6,857 nt of DNA. Source: Caldiserica bacterium UBA646. GTDB taxonomy: Bacteria > Caldisericota > Caldisericia > Caldisericales > Caldisericaceae. The notes beneath the pieces were generated by a model. That model was not told the origin of the DNA. It searched no databases and was given only the letters and a program-made list of their open reading frames with translations. The first letter of the stretch is position 1, and the number at the start of each line of letters is the position of its first letter. Location of the stretch: positions 1 to 6,857 of the forward strand of contig DBOM01000046.1 in the NCBI GenBank assembly GCA_002299965.1, in the 5' to 3' direction. Positions 1-6,667 of this stretch are shown here, one piece after another. The position numbers and the translations under genes were made by a program.

Positions 1-927
1 GAGATACTGAATAAATTCAAGGGCAACGACCTGATTGGGTCTGACGGAGACAGGATTGCTCTTACCGAGAAAGGGACTGCGTTTGCACGTGAGTACATGA
101 TTTCCCCTGAAAGAGATTTCACTTGTTCTTATTGTGAAGGCACGGGTTATGCGGTAAGTGATCTGGTTAGCGATGCTACTAACAAATTTAAAGAGGTATT
201 CAAAGAAAGACCCAGAGCAATTGCGGATTTTGATCAAGGTATTGTTCCACCGGAGGTTTCTATCAGGCGCGCAGAATTTGTTTACCAGAGGGGAGATCTT
301 GAGAATAAAAAGATTTTTTTTCTTGGAGACGACGATCTTACTAGCATTGCAATGGCGTTGACTGGCCTTCCCGATGAAATACATGTCGTAGAAATTGATA
401 GCCGTATTGTGGATTATATAAATAGTGTAGCCGACAAAATGTCTTTAAATGTTAAAGCCGAGCTTTTTGATGCAAGAAAGCCTTTGCAAAAAGAACTCCA
501 GGGTAAATTTGATACTTTTCTCACTGATCCTGTGGAAACCGTTCCAGGGATAAGACTTTTTATATCGCGTTGTGTTGCAGCGCTTAAAGGCAAAGGCAGT
601 GCTGGCTATTTTGGTCTGAGTCATTACGAATCTTCTCTTAAAAAATGGTTCGGCGTTGAGAGGGATTTACTAAATACGAATCTTGTTATCACTGATGTTG
701 TTCGTGATTTTAATAAATATTTACTTGTTGGCGAGAGAATTATCGAAAAAGGATTCAGGGTAGTGAAAGAAGCGCCTTTCAAAGTAAAAGCGCCTGATTA
801 TCCCTGGTATCGATCTACATTTTTTAGAGTAGAACTTGTCGGTGAATCCCACCCTTTGATAACAGAAAAAGTGGAGTGGGAACGTGAACTTTATTTTGAC
901 GAAGACACATACGTGGCTCTTCCATAA
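1..927 (+). CDS. bpsA: N4-bis(aminopropyl)spermidine synthase-like protein (BpsA / DUF43 family), 5' end missing
   Basis: The reading frame is open from base 1, so the gene starts before the window; the ATG at 97 is an internal methionine and not the likely start. About 308 residues are visible, against roughly 350 for known BpsA proteins. The visible N-terminus (LTEKGTAFARE) looks like the end of a winged-helix domain. A Cys pair follows at visible residues 42 and 45 (CSYCEGTGY), then a DQG stretch, then the diagnostic GDDDLTSIA motif (GDDD at 109-112) in the Rossmann-like aminopropyltransferase core. The family's DPPET-type motif reads DPVET here (176-180), and LFISRCVAALKG and YFGLSHYESS follow. 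Known members transfer aminopropyl groups from decarboxylated S-adenosylmethionine to spermidine, giving branched polyamines that stabilise nucleic acids in thermophiles. The stop lies 5 nt before comM, suggesting cotranscription. The family call is firm; the exact polyamine product is inferred. Confidence 0.85.
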   Translation, partial: EILNKFKGNDLIGSDGDRIALTEKGTAFAREYMISPERDFTCSYCEGTGYAVSDLVSDATNKFKEVFKERPRAIADFDQGIVPPEVSIRRAEFVYQRGDLENKKIFFLGDDDLTSIAMALTGLPDEIHVVEIDSRIVDYINSVADKMSLNVKAELFDARKPLQKELQGKFDTFLTDPVETVPGIRLFISRCVAALKGKGSAGYFGLSHYESSLKKWFGVERDLLNTNLVITDVVRDFNKYLLVGERIIEKGFRVVKEAPFKVKAPDYPWYRSTFFRVELVGESHPLITEKVEWERELYFDEDTYVALP

Positions 928-932
928 ATGAG

Positions 933-2456
933 ATGCTTGCTAAAATAAAGAGTGTTTCACTTAGAGGCCTTGAAGAGATAGATGTAATTGTTGAGGTAGA
1001 TATTTCTCCTGGTCTTCCGACATTTACTATTGTGGGTTTACCTGACGAAGCAGTAAAAGAATCACGGGAAAGAGTACGTTCCGCGATTAAAAATACTGGC
1101 TTCGAATTTCCAATGCGTCGTATTACTGTTAACCTTGCGCCTGCTGAGGTGAGAAAAGAAGGCTCAATATATGATTTGCCGATTGCAATAGGGATTCTTA
1201 CGGCAACGGAAGTAATACATTCTGCTGAAAGGGTTGCTCAATTCCATTTTGCAGGGGAGCTTTCTCTGAATGGCGGAGTAAGGAAAATTTCCGGAGCACT
1301 TCCTATGGCAATTGGGCTCTCTAACAAAGGACACGCTAATTTTATCACACCTTTAGACAATAGAAGAGAAGTAGAGATTATAGATGGCGTGGATTGTTAT
1401 CCTGTGAAGCACTTGAAAGAAGCAGTGGAATTTCTTAACGAGGACAGGGAAATTATTCCTCAACATATCGATATTAAAGATGAGCTTGCAAAAGGTGTTG
1501 TGCATGATGAATTAGATTTTGCAGATATCAAAGGGCAGTTCCAGGCAAAGAGGGCAATGGAGATTGCTGCAGCTGGAGGGCATAACATTATTATGATGGG
1601 CTCTCCCGGATGCGGAAAAACAATGATTGCGAGGATGCTTCCCACAATTCTTCCTCCGTTAACGCTGGAAGAAGCTATGGAAGTTACGCAAATATATAGT
1701 ATCGCAGGGCTTTTGAGAGACGGCATTATCATGGAAAGAACTTTTCGTTCGCCTCACCACACTGCATCTTCTGCAGCTATCATTGGAGGGGGGAATGTGC
1801 CAAGACCGGGGGAGATAAGCTTGTCGCACCATGGAGTGTTGTTTTTGGACGAATTGCCCGAGTTTAAGAGAAGTGTGCTTGAAGTATTGAGACAGCCAAT
1901 GGAAGATGGATTTGTTACAGTGTCGCGTGTGAAGATGAGCATTACTTATCCATCTCGTTTCATGCTCGTTGCGGCGATGAACCCGTGTCCATGCGGCTGG
2001 TACGGAGATACAGTACACGGTTGTAATTGTAGCGTATATGACATTAAGAGGTACAGGAATAGGATTTCAGGGCCTCTCTGGGATAGATTTGATATTCAGC
2101 TTGAGATGCCCAGGCTTTTTCCTGAGGAATTAACAAACAAACCGAAGGGGGAATTTTCAGCTGATATAAGAAAAAGAGTGATAAGCGCAAGGAAATTACA
2201 GCAGGAGCGCTACGAAGGCAAAAGAATTTTTTCAAATGCACAGCTTACGCCTAAATTGTTAAAGGAGTTTGTGCCTTTAGATAGCGAAGAGAAGAGTTTT
2301 CTTCGCACCGCGTCAGAAAAGCTGGGCCTTACAGGCAGAGGATTTGATAGAATTGTGAGAGTATCAAGAACAATTGCAGATTTGGAAGGCGAAAAAAAGG
2401 TTGCACTACCTCACATTGCTGAGGCGCTGCAGTATAGAATTGATTTGAGTATTTAG
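933..2456 (+). CDS. comM: YifB/ComM family Mg-chelatase-like AAA+ ATPase
   Basis: This 507-residue protein matches the usual full length of ComM/YifB (about 506). The order of parts is canonical. An N-terminal ChlI-like domain covers about 1-170 (GLPDEAVKESRERVR, VNLAPAEVRKEGSIYDLP). The AAA+ core has Walker A GSPGCGKT (223-230), FRSPHHTAS (271-279) and Walker B GVLFLDELPEF (301-311). A cysteine group sits at C352, C354, C364 and C366 (AMNPCPCG onward), and R385 in GPLWDRFD is a likely sensor/arginine-finger residue. The C-terminal Mg-chelatase domain covers about 410-505. In naturally transformable bacteria ComM is a hexameric helicase that drives branch migration during integration of incoming DNA; it is also common in species not known to be transformable. 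The start is fixed by the family N-terminus and by the lack of an upstream in-frame start codon. No Shine-Dalgarno is visible, so translation probably depends on coupling to the bpsA stop 5 nt upstream. No other competence gene is in view. Confidence 0.96.
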   Translation: MLAKIKSVSLRGLEEIDVIVEVDISPGLPTFTIVGLPDEAVKESRERVRSAIKNTGFEFPMRRITVNLAPAEVRKEGSIYDLPIAIGILTATEVIHSAERVAQFHFAGELSLNGGVRKISGALPMAIGLSNKGHANFITPLDNRREVEIIDGVDCYPVKHLKEAVEFLNEDREIIPQHIDIKDELAKGVVHDELDFADIKGQFQAKRAMEIAAAGGHNIIMMGSPGCGKTMIARMLPTILPPLTLEEAMEVTQIYSIAGLLRDGIIMERTFRSPHHTASSAAIIGGGNVPRPGEISLSHHGVLFLDELPEFKRSVLEVLRQPMEDGFVTVSRVKMSITYPSRFMLVAAMNPCPCGWYGDTVHGCNCSVYDIKRYRNRISGPLWDRFDIQLEMPRLFPEELTNKPKGEFSADIRKRVISARKLQQERYEGKRIFSNAQLTPKLLKEFVPLDSEEKSFLRTASEKLGLTGRGFDRIVRVSRTIADLEGEKKVALPHIAEALQYRIDLSI

Positions 2457-2460
2457 GAGG
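2455..2460 (+). promoter_or_regulatory. Strong ribosome binding site for iorA overlapping the comM stop codon
   Basis: A perfect AGGAGG lies 5 nt before the iorA ATG at 2466. Its first two bases are the last two of the comM TAG stop. It is the best Shine-Dalgarno in the window, sets the iorA start, and suggests that iorA is translated independently and strongly within the shared transcript. Confidence 0.85.
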
Positions 2461-2465
2461 CAGAT

Positions 2466-4328
2466 ATGAATGTAACCAGGATTCTTACAGGGAAAAAGGA
2501 AGACAAATTATTCCTTCTTGGAAACGAGGCAGCTGTGCGTGGCGCTCTTGAAGGAGGCGTATCTTTTGTTTCTACATATCCGGGCACTCCTTCTTCGGAA
2601 ATTGGAGATGTATTTTCAAAATTAGCCAGAAAAGCGGGTGTTTATTTTGAATACTCTACAAATGAGAAAGTGGCAGTAGAAGTATCTGCTGCTGCGGCTG
2701 CTGCCGGGCTGAGGTCGTTTGTATTTATGAAGCATGTAGGATTAAATGTTGCAGCAGATTCTTTTATGTCTACTGCTTATCTTGGCGTAAAAAAAGGGAT
2801 GATTATTCTTACTGCCGATGACCCTTCGATGTATTCATCGCAAAACGAGCAAGATAATCGTATATATGCGCGGATTGCTGGTGTTCCTTTGCTTGAACCT
2901 GCGAACCCTCAGGAAGTAAAGGATCTTATGAAATTTGGTTTCGAACTTTCTGAACAGATACATCTGCCTGTTTTAATGCGAACTACAACGCGTGTTTCTC
3001 ACATGAGAGGCATCGTCCATCTTAACGATGTAATACCTCCAGAGGGTAAAGGGTTTTTTGAAAAAGAGCCTTCTCGCTATGTGCCTGTTCCAGCTAATGC
3101 AGTAAGAATGCGTAAAGAGCTGTTGGAGAAACTTGCAAAGGCCGAAAAGATAGCTGACAGTACAGAGGTGAATAAGGTGTATGATTTTGGAGACGAATTT
3201 GGCATCATTACAAGTGGTGGTGCTTTTAACTATGTAATTGATGTAGTTGAGGAAAATAATATTCCTGCAAAAATACTAAAACTTGTTTTTACCTACCCGT
3301 TTCCTCAACAGACCGTAAAAGAATTTCTTTCTACCGTAAAAGAGGTACTTATCGTTGAAGAAGTAGAGCCTGTGATGGAAAAAGAAGTACTTGCAATTGT
3401 CGGGAAACATAAGATTCCAGTTAATGTGTACGGAAAACTTACCGACACGCTTCCCCGTGTTTACGAGTATTCTCCTGACATTATAAAAAACGGAATAAAG
3501 AAAATTAGTGCACATACTATTAAGAAACGGGGATATTTAAAGACGGATATAACGCTTCCTATTCGTCCACCGATTCTTTGTGCAGGATGTCCTCACCGCG
3601 CAACATACTTTGCTATGAAAGACGCGGTTAAAAAACTTAAACTAAAAGACGTGATTTTTCCTACTGATATTGGCTGCTATACGCTGGGTATTCAACCGCC
3701 GTACGAAATGGCTGATTACTTGCTTTCTATGGGTTCAAGTATAGGCACAGGAACAGGTTTTTCTCATGCTACAGACCAAAAGATAGTGAGTTTTATTGGC
3801 GATTCTACATTTTTTCATGCCGGCCTTCCCGGGCTTGTCAATGCAGTGCACAATAAGGCTAATTTGTTGATTGTTGTAATGGACAATAGAACGACTGCGA
3901 TGACTGGCAGGCAGCCGAGCCCTTCTGAACCTGTTAATGGGATGGGAGAAACGGCACCAGAAATTTCTATTGAAAATAGTGCAAAAGGGATTGGCGTAGA
4001 GTTTGTGAAAACTGTTGACCCGTACAGCCTTGCAAAAGCAAGGGAAGTTTTTGAGGGGGCGCTTAAGCATGATGGGGTTTCTGTTGTCATATCAAAGCAT
4101 CCTTGTGCGCTGATAACGGATGCAGAGAAGAGAAGGAAAAACTTATGGATGACATTTATCGTTAATCAGAGCAAATGCACGAAATGTATGGTTTGTGTGA
4201 AGGATTGGACTTGTCCTGCTTTCTATGTGGGAAAGGACGGAGCAGTTTTTATTGATCCTCTTATCTGTGATGGGTGTGGCGTGTGTGTTCAGGTTTGTCC
4301 TGAAAAAGCGATAGAGGTGAGAAAATGA
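2466..4328 (+). CDS. iorA: Indolepyruvate ferredoxin oxidoreductase, alpha subunit
   Basis: This 620-residue protein is a full-length IorA. With IorB it decarboxylates aryl pyruvates (indolepyruvate, phenylpyruvate, hydroxyphenylpyruvate) to aryl-acetyl-CoA and CO2, passing electrons to ferredoxin. It acts in the cytoplasm during fermentation of aromatic amino acids. The N-terminal pyruvate-oxidoreductase pyrimidine-binding domain shows STYPGTPSSEIGD (36-48) and EYSTNEKVAVEV (62-73). A middle transketolase-C-like domain covers about 245-340. The thiamine diphosphate domain has LCAGCPHRATYFAMK (371-385), DIGCYTLG (401-408), and GDSTFFHAG (445-453) with N474 in MDNRTTAMTG. A C-terminal two-cluster ferredoxin domain has C571, C574, C577, C583 and C601, C604, C607, C611. 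The first cluster has five residues before its last Cys instead of the classical three. A strong AGGAGG sets the start, and the end overlaps iorB by 4 nt. Confidence 0.97.
   Translation: MNVTRILTGKKEDKLFLLGNEAAVRGALEGGVSFVSTYPGTPSSEIGDVFSKLARKAGVYFEYSTNEKVAVEVSAAAAAAGLRSFVFMKHVGLNVAADSFMSTAYLGVKKGMIILTADDPSMYSSQNEQDNRIYARIAGVPLLEPANPQEVKDLMKFGFELSEQIHLPVLMRTTTRVSHMRGIVHLNDVIPPEGKGFFEKEPSRYVPVPANAVRMRKELLEKLAKAEKIADSTEVNKVYDFGDEFGIITSGGAFNYVIDVVEENNIPAKILKLVFTYPFPQQTVKEFLSTVKEVLIVEEVEPVMEKEVLAIVGKHKIPVNVYGKLTDTLPRVYEYSPDIIKNGIKKISAHTIKKRGYLKTDITLPIRPPILCAGCPHRATYFAMKDAVKKLKLKDVIFPTDIGCYTLGIQPPYEMADYLLSMGSSIGTGTGFSHATDQKIVSFIGDSTFFHAGLPGLVNAVHNKANLLIVVMDNRTTAMTGRQPSPSEPVNGMGETAPEISIENSAKGIGVEFVKTVDPYSLAKAREVFEGALKHDGVSVVISKHPCALITDAEKRRKNLWMTFIVNQSKCTKCMVCVKDWTCPAFYVGKDGAVFIDPLICDGCGVCVQVCPEKAIEVRK
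4314..4320 (+). promoter_or_regulatory. Ribosome binding site for iorB inside the iorA 3' end
   Basis: GAGGTGA lies 4 nt before the iorB ATG at 4325, within the last codons of iorA. Together with the ATGA overlap of iorB start and iorA stop, it supports coupled translation and even output of the two subunits. Confidence 0.7.
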
Positions 4329-4918
4329 AAACATATAAAATTCATCTTGCTGGTGTTGGGGGGCAAGGCACAATAAAGGCTTCTTCAATTATTGGCGAAG
4401 CTGCTATGAAAAAAGGTATAAGTGTAGTGATGAGCGAATTGCACGGGATGGCGCAGCGTGGCGGGGTGGTGACAACGGAAGTAAAGATTGGCGATGCGCA
4501 TAGTCCTGTCATTGAAAATGGCGATGCAGATTTAATTATTGGTTTTGAGCCTGCAGAAGTTTTGCGTTCAATAAAAAAAGCAAGTGAAAAGACATTTGTG
4601 ATAATGAATTCTGCGCGCATTGTGCCTTTTACTGTCTCTCTTGGGATGTCAACGTATCCGGATAATCCATCGCTCATTAAAGAAGCAATAAAAAAATTCA
4701 GCCATCTTTATATCATTGATGCAGAAAAACTGGCAAAAAGGGCTGGAAACATTATGTCGCTTAATATGGTTTTGCTGGGAAGCGCTGTTGCTATGCCAGG
4801 GTTTCCTTTGGGATATGAAGAAATAATCCAATCTATGAAGGAGAGCTTGCCGGAAAAAACTATTGAAATAAACCTTAAAGCATTTGATCTTGGATTTGAG
4901 CGAATAAAAAACATGTAA
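4325..4918 (+). CDS. iorB: Indolepyruvate ferredoxin oxidoreductase, beta subunit
   Basis: This 197-residue protein is the pyruvate-oxidoreductase gamma-type subunit that pairs with IorA. It has the expected GVGGQGTIKAS nucleotide/CoA-region motif (10-20), the strongly conserved SELHGMAQRGG (37-47), NGDADLIIGFEPAEVLR (65-81), and the family's C-terminal SLNMVLLGSAVAMPGFPL (145-162). The length is normal for stand-alone IorB. The start ATG overlaps the iorA TGA stop (ATGA), with a Shine-Dalgarno just upstream, so the subunits are translationally coupled. The partner and order are the standard iorA-iorB arrangement. The gene ends only 28 nt before the end of the convergent DUF212 gene, and I see no convincing hairpin terminator in that gap. 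Confidence 0.96.
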   Translation: MKTYKIHLAGVGGQGTIKASSIIGEAAMKKGISVVMSELHGMAQRGGVVTTEVKIGDAHSPVIENGDADLIIGFEPAEVLRSIKKASEKTFVIMNSARIVPFTVSLGMSTYPDNPSLIKEAIKKFSHLYIIDAEKLAKRAGNIMSLNMVLLGSAVAMPGFPLGYEEIIQSMKESLPEKTIEINLKAFDLGFERIKNM

Positions 4919-4946
4919 GCGTTCTCTTTGTGCTTTTTTGGCTATT

Positions 4947-5411
4947 TTATAAGTATAATATAATATCTATTGCTGCTATAATAAGGCCCCAGAGGAATCC
5001 TGCTGCGACTTCTAGTCCAGTATGGCCAATAAGTTCTTCAAAGATTTTTATGTCAATTACTTCACGCAATTTTTTGCCCCATGCTGTTCCCCAGAAAATT
5101 TCATTCATTGTTTTAGAATGTTCTCCAACTTCTCTTCTTAGGGAAAGGGCATCAACAACTATTATTGATGCTATAACGAATGAAATTGTGAAGTAAGGGG
5201 AGTTTAGTCCGTATCGTGCACCCAGCAGTAGTGTAAGTGTTGTTACTGCCGCTGTGTGAGAGCTTGGGTTGCCACCTGGTGAAATTGCAAGACGCCAATT
5301 TATTTTTTTCTTTTGCACAAAGTAAAGTATTACTTTTAGCATTTGCGCGGTAAGACTGGAAATAACTGAAAATATTAAAATATCATTTGTAAAGAGCCCT
5401 TTTATCCACAT
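4947..5411 (-). CDS. Divergent PAP2 family (DUF212) membrane protein
   Basis: This 154-residue protein has the signature motifs of the divergent PAP2 family (acid phosphatase/vanadium haloperoxidase-related, as in YuiD of Bacillus). They are GGNPSSHTA (46-54), DALSLRREVGEHS (87-99) and GHTGLEVAAG (129-138), matching the usual GGMPSSHSA, DAxGVRRxxG and GHTPLEVLAG blocks. Hydrophobic stretches near 10-30, 53-65, 74-88 and 134-153 suggest three or four membrane helices. PAP2 relatives remove phosphate from lipid phosphates, with the histidines as catalytic residues; the role of this divergent branch is poorly defined, so lipid phosphatase activity is only a guess. The start is supported by an AGAGGA ribosome binding site at 5416-5421 on the minus strand, 4 nt ahead of the ATG. 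It is convergent with iorB and divergent from the DUF523 gene. Confidence 0.93.
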   Translation of the reverse strand: MWIKGLFTNDILIFSVISSLTAQMLKVILYFVQKKKINWRLAISPGGNPSSHTAAVTTLTLLLGARYGLNSPYFTISFVIASIIVVDALSLRREVGEHSKTMNEIFWGTAWGKKLREVIDIKIFEELIGHTGLEVAAGFLWGLIIAAIDIILYL

Positions 5412-5415
5412 TTTT

Positions 5416-5421
5416 TCCTCT
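5416..5421 (-). promoter_or_regulatory. Ribosome binding site of the DUF212 gene
   Basis: Read on the minus strand this is AGAGGA followed by a 4-nt A-rich spacer and the ATG at 5411-5409. It supports that start. The DUF523 gene on the other side of the same divergent gap has no such site. Confidence 0.65.
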
Positions 5422-5436
5422 GCTATATAATAAATT

Positions 5437-5465
5437 TTTAACTTTTCCTATAAAAACATTATAAT
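5437..5465 (+). promoter_or_regulatory. Sigma-70/sigma-A type promoter of the DUF523-queH unit, predicted leaderless
   Basis: The -35 box is TTTAAC (5437-5442) and the -10 box is a perfect TATAAT (5460-5465), with 17 nt between them. Counting the last base of the -10 box as -7 puts +1 at 5472. That is a G after four T residues and also the first base of the GTG start codon. The transcript would then have no 5' untranslated region, which fits the absence of a ribosome binding site. Assignment is by consensus only. Confidence 0.65.
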
Positions 5466-5471
5466 ACTTTT

Positions 5472-5921
5472 GTGAAAAAAATAATACTAGTTAGTGCTTG
5501 TTTGTTAGGGCTCAATACCCGGCATGATGGAAAAAATAGCGTAAGCAAAGGCGTGCTTGTGCTTAAGGACAGGTATTTGATGATTCCTGTTTGCCCTGAA
5601 CAGTTAGGTGGTTTGCCCACACCAAGGATGGCAGCAGAAATTCAAAGTGATGGAAGGGTATTGAAAGAGAACGGAGAGGATATTACTGAAATATTTTTGA
5701 ATGGGGCAAAAGAGGTGTTGCAGCTAACAAAACTTTATAAAATAAAATTTGCTCTGTTAAAGAACGGAAGCCCGTCTTGCGGAAGCCATTTTGTTTATGA
5801 TGGAACATTTAGTGGGACTAAAATTAAGGGTGAAGGCATTACTGCTTGTTTTTTGAGGAAGAACGGGATAAAAGTATTTTCTGAAGATGATATAGAAGAG
5901 TTAATAGATGAAATTGAATAA
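5472..5921 (+). CDS. DUF523 family protein (TudS-like desulfurase family)
   Basis: This 149-residue protein has the full DUF523 signature: VSACLLG (7-13), PVCPEQLGGLPTPR (39-52), LLKNGSPSCGS (95-105), YDGTFSG (109-115) and GEGITA (120-125). The three conserved cysteines are C10, C41 and C103. A characterised member, TudS, is a 2-thiouracil desulfurase that holds an iron-sulfur cluster on three cysteines and removes sulfur without net redox change. Whether this protein uses thiouracil or another thiolated base or small molecule is unknown. The start is forced: an in-frame TAA lies at 5451-5453 and there is no other start codon between it and the GTG at 5472. No Shine-Dalgarno precedes it. The gene overlaps queH by 14 nt, so the two are cotranscribed and probably translationally coupled. 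Confidence 0.92.
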   Translation: MKKIILVSACLLGLNTRHDGKNSVSKGVLVLKDRYLMIPVCPEQLGGLPTPRMAAEIQSDGRVLKENGEDITEIFLNGAKEVLQLTKLYKIKFALLKNGSPSCGSHFVYDGTFSGTKIKGEGITACFLRKNGIKVFSEDDIEELIDEIE

Positions 5922-6483
5922 GACAGACATTCCTTACGGAAATTTTGAAAAGGTGCTCCTTCACATCTGTTGTGCTCCGGATGCAACATACCCCCTTTTG
6001 TATTTAAGAGGGAGACATTACAGAGTGACGGGGTTTTTCTATAATCCAAACATACATCCCTTAAGTGAATATGAGAAAAGGCTGGAAGAAATTGTACGCT
6101 TTTCCCGTGTTGTTAATATGGGTCTTGAATTAGGTAAGTATGACAAGGATAGTTGGATGGAGCGCATAAAAGGCACTGAAAATGAAGCTGAAGGCGGGAA
6201 ACGGTGCTACATCTGCTATAAGATGCGTCTTGAAGAAACAGCACGAATTGCAAAAGAAAATGGATTTGACTATTTTACTACCACGCTTTCTATAAGTCCG
6301 CACAAAAACATTAAATGGATATTTGATATAGGAAAACAGATAGGAAATAAGTATGGGGTAAAATTTCTTAAAGCGGATTTTAAAAAAAGAAACGGATTTA
6401 AATCCAGCATTGTATTGAGTAAATACTATAAAATGTACCGGCAAAACTATTGCGGATGCGTATTCTCGCAGAATAAAAAATAA
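5908..6483 (+). CDS. queH: Epoxyqueuosine reductase QueH (DUF208)
   Basis: This 191-residue protein has all the blocks of QueH: LLHICCAPD (17-25), FYNPNIHPLSEYEKR (44-58), EGGKRCYICYKMRLEETA (95-112), TTTLSISPHKN (124-134), and a C-terminal NGFKSSIVLSKYYKMYRQ (162-179) followed by YCGC. The conserved Cys pairs are C21/C22, C100/C103 and C182/C184, which bind metal and an iron-sulfur cluster and include redox-active residues. QueH reduces epoxyqueuosine to queuosine at position 34 of GUN-anticodon tRNAs, the last step of the pathway. It is the cobalamin-independent replacement for QueG and is common in anaerobes and thermophiles. The ATG lies inside the DUF523 gene after a weak AGAAGAG (5894-5900). 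No other queuosine gene is in the window. A TTG two codons downstream is a less likely start. Confidence 0.95.
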   Translation: MKLNKTDIPYGNFEKVLLHICCAPDATYPLLYLRGRHYRVTGFFYNPNIHPLSEYEKRLEEIVRFSRVVNMGLELGKYDKDSWMERIKGTENEAEGGKRCYICYKMRLEETARIAKENGFDYFTTTLSISPHKNIKWIFDIGKQIGNKYGVKFLKADFKKRNGFKSSIVLSKYYKMYRQNYCGCVFSQNKK

Positions 6484-6512
6484 ATAATCATTAAAATGCT
6501 GTACTTGTTGTG

Positions 6513-6538
6513 AAAGTATCTCAATATTAAGATTTTTT
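6513..6538 (+). terminator. Weak possible terminator after queH
   Basis: AAAGTATCT (6513-6521) can pair with AGATTTTTT (6530-6538) across an 8-nt loop, with one G-T wobble and one T-T mismatch, and the 3' arm ends in a run of six T. The stem has only one G-C pair, so termination would be poor at best. If it fails, queH transcripts read into the rRNA operon. Confidence 0.22.
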
Positions 6539-6607
6539 ACTCAAACTTTCGAAAATTTTTTCTCTATATTTAAGAAAGTGTAGATTTTATCGAGGTTTTA
6601 TGCGTGG

Positions 6608-6627
6608 AAAAATTTTTTGGAAAAATT
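6608..6627 (+). promoter_or_regulatory. A/T tracts upstream of rRNA promoter P1, UP-element-like
   Basis: AAAAATTTTTT (6608-6618) and AAAAATT (6621-6627), separated by GG, lie about 47-66 bases before the predicted P1 start of transcription. This is where an UP element binds the RNA polymerase alpha subunit. A further AAAATTTTTT at 6552-6561 lies farther upstream. The position is suggestive, but AT-richness is common in this window. Confidence 0.45.
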
Positions 6628-6639
6628 CTTTGAAATCTA

Positions 6640-6667
6640 TTGACAGGAAGTTTTAATTTGTTATGAT
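6640..6667 (+). promoter_or_regulatory. rRNA operon promoter P1
   Basis: A perfect -35 box TTGACA (6640-6645), a 16-nt spacer, and the -10 box TATGAT (6662-6667, one mismatch) give a predicted start near 6674. That is about 138 nt before the 16S 5' end. The A/T tracts just upstream strengthen the call. Confidence 0.75.

Noticed and set aside
97..927. bpsA starting at the ATG at 97
   Set aside because: The frame stays open to base 1, and the 32 upstream codons read as the end of a winged-helix domain expected in this family, so the true start is outside the window.
928..948. Six-codon frame MRCLLK as a regulatory leader peptide for comM
   Set aside because: It has no ribosome binding site of its own and could be chance; kept only as a note on the comM start.
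1460..2241. Minus-strand open frames of 60-119 codons inside comM
   Set aside because: They are shadows of a gene with intact conserved motifs along its whole length, with no supporting start signals.
4906..4939. AAAAAA (4906-4911) and TTTTTT (4934-4939) flanking the iorB/DUF212 convergent gap, as a bidirectional terminator
   Set aside because: Only the six A-T pairs match; the bases inside the runs do not form a stem, so it lacks a stable hairpin.
4930..5196. Open frame of 88 codons on the + strand opposite the DUF212 gene
   Set aside because: It is the complement of a gene with clear family motifs, has no ribosome binding site and resembles no protein family I know.
5412..5471. A minus-strand promoter for the DUF212 gene in the divergent gap
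   Set aside because: The region is so AT-rich that several TATAAT-like boxes exist on the minus strand, but none has a fair -35 box at the right distance, so no site can be chosen.
6536..6570. A third rRNA promoter, TTTACT (6536-6541) with TATATT (6565-6570)
   Set aside because: The 23-nt spacer is too long for a sigma-70 type promoter.
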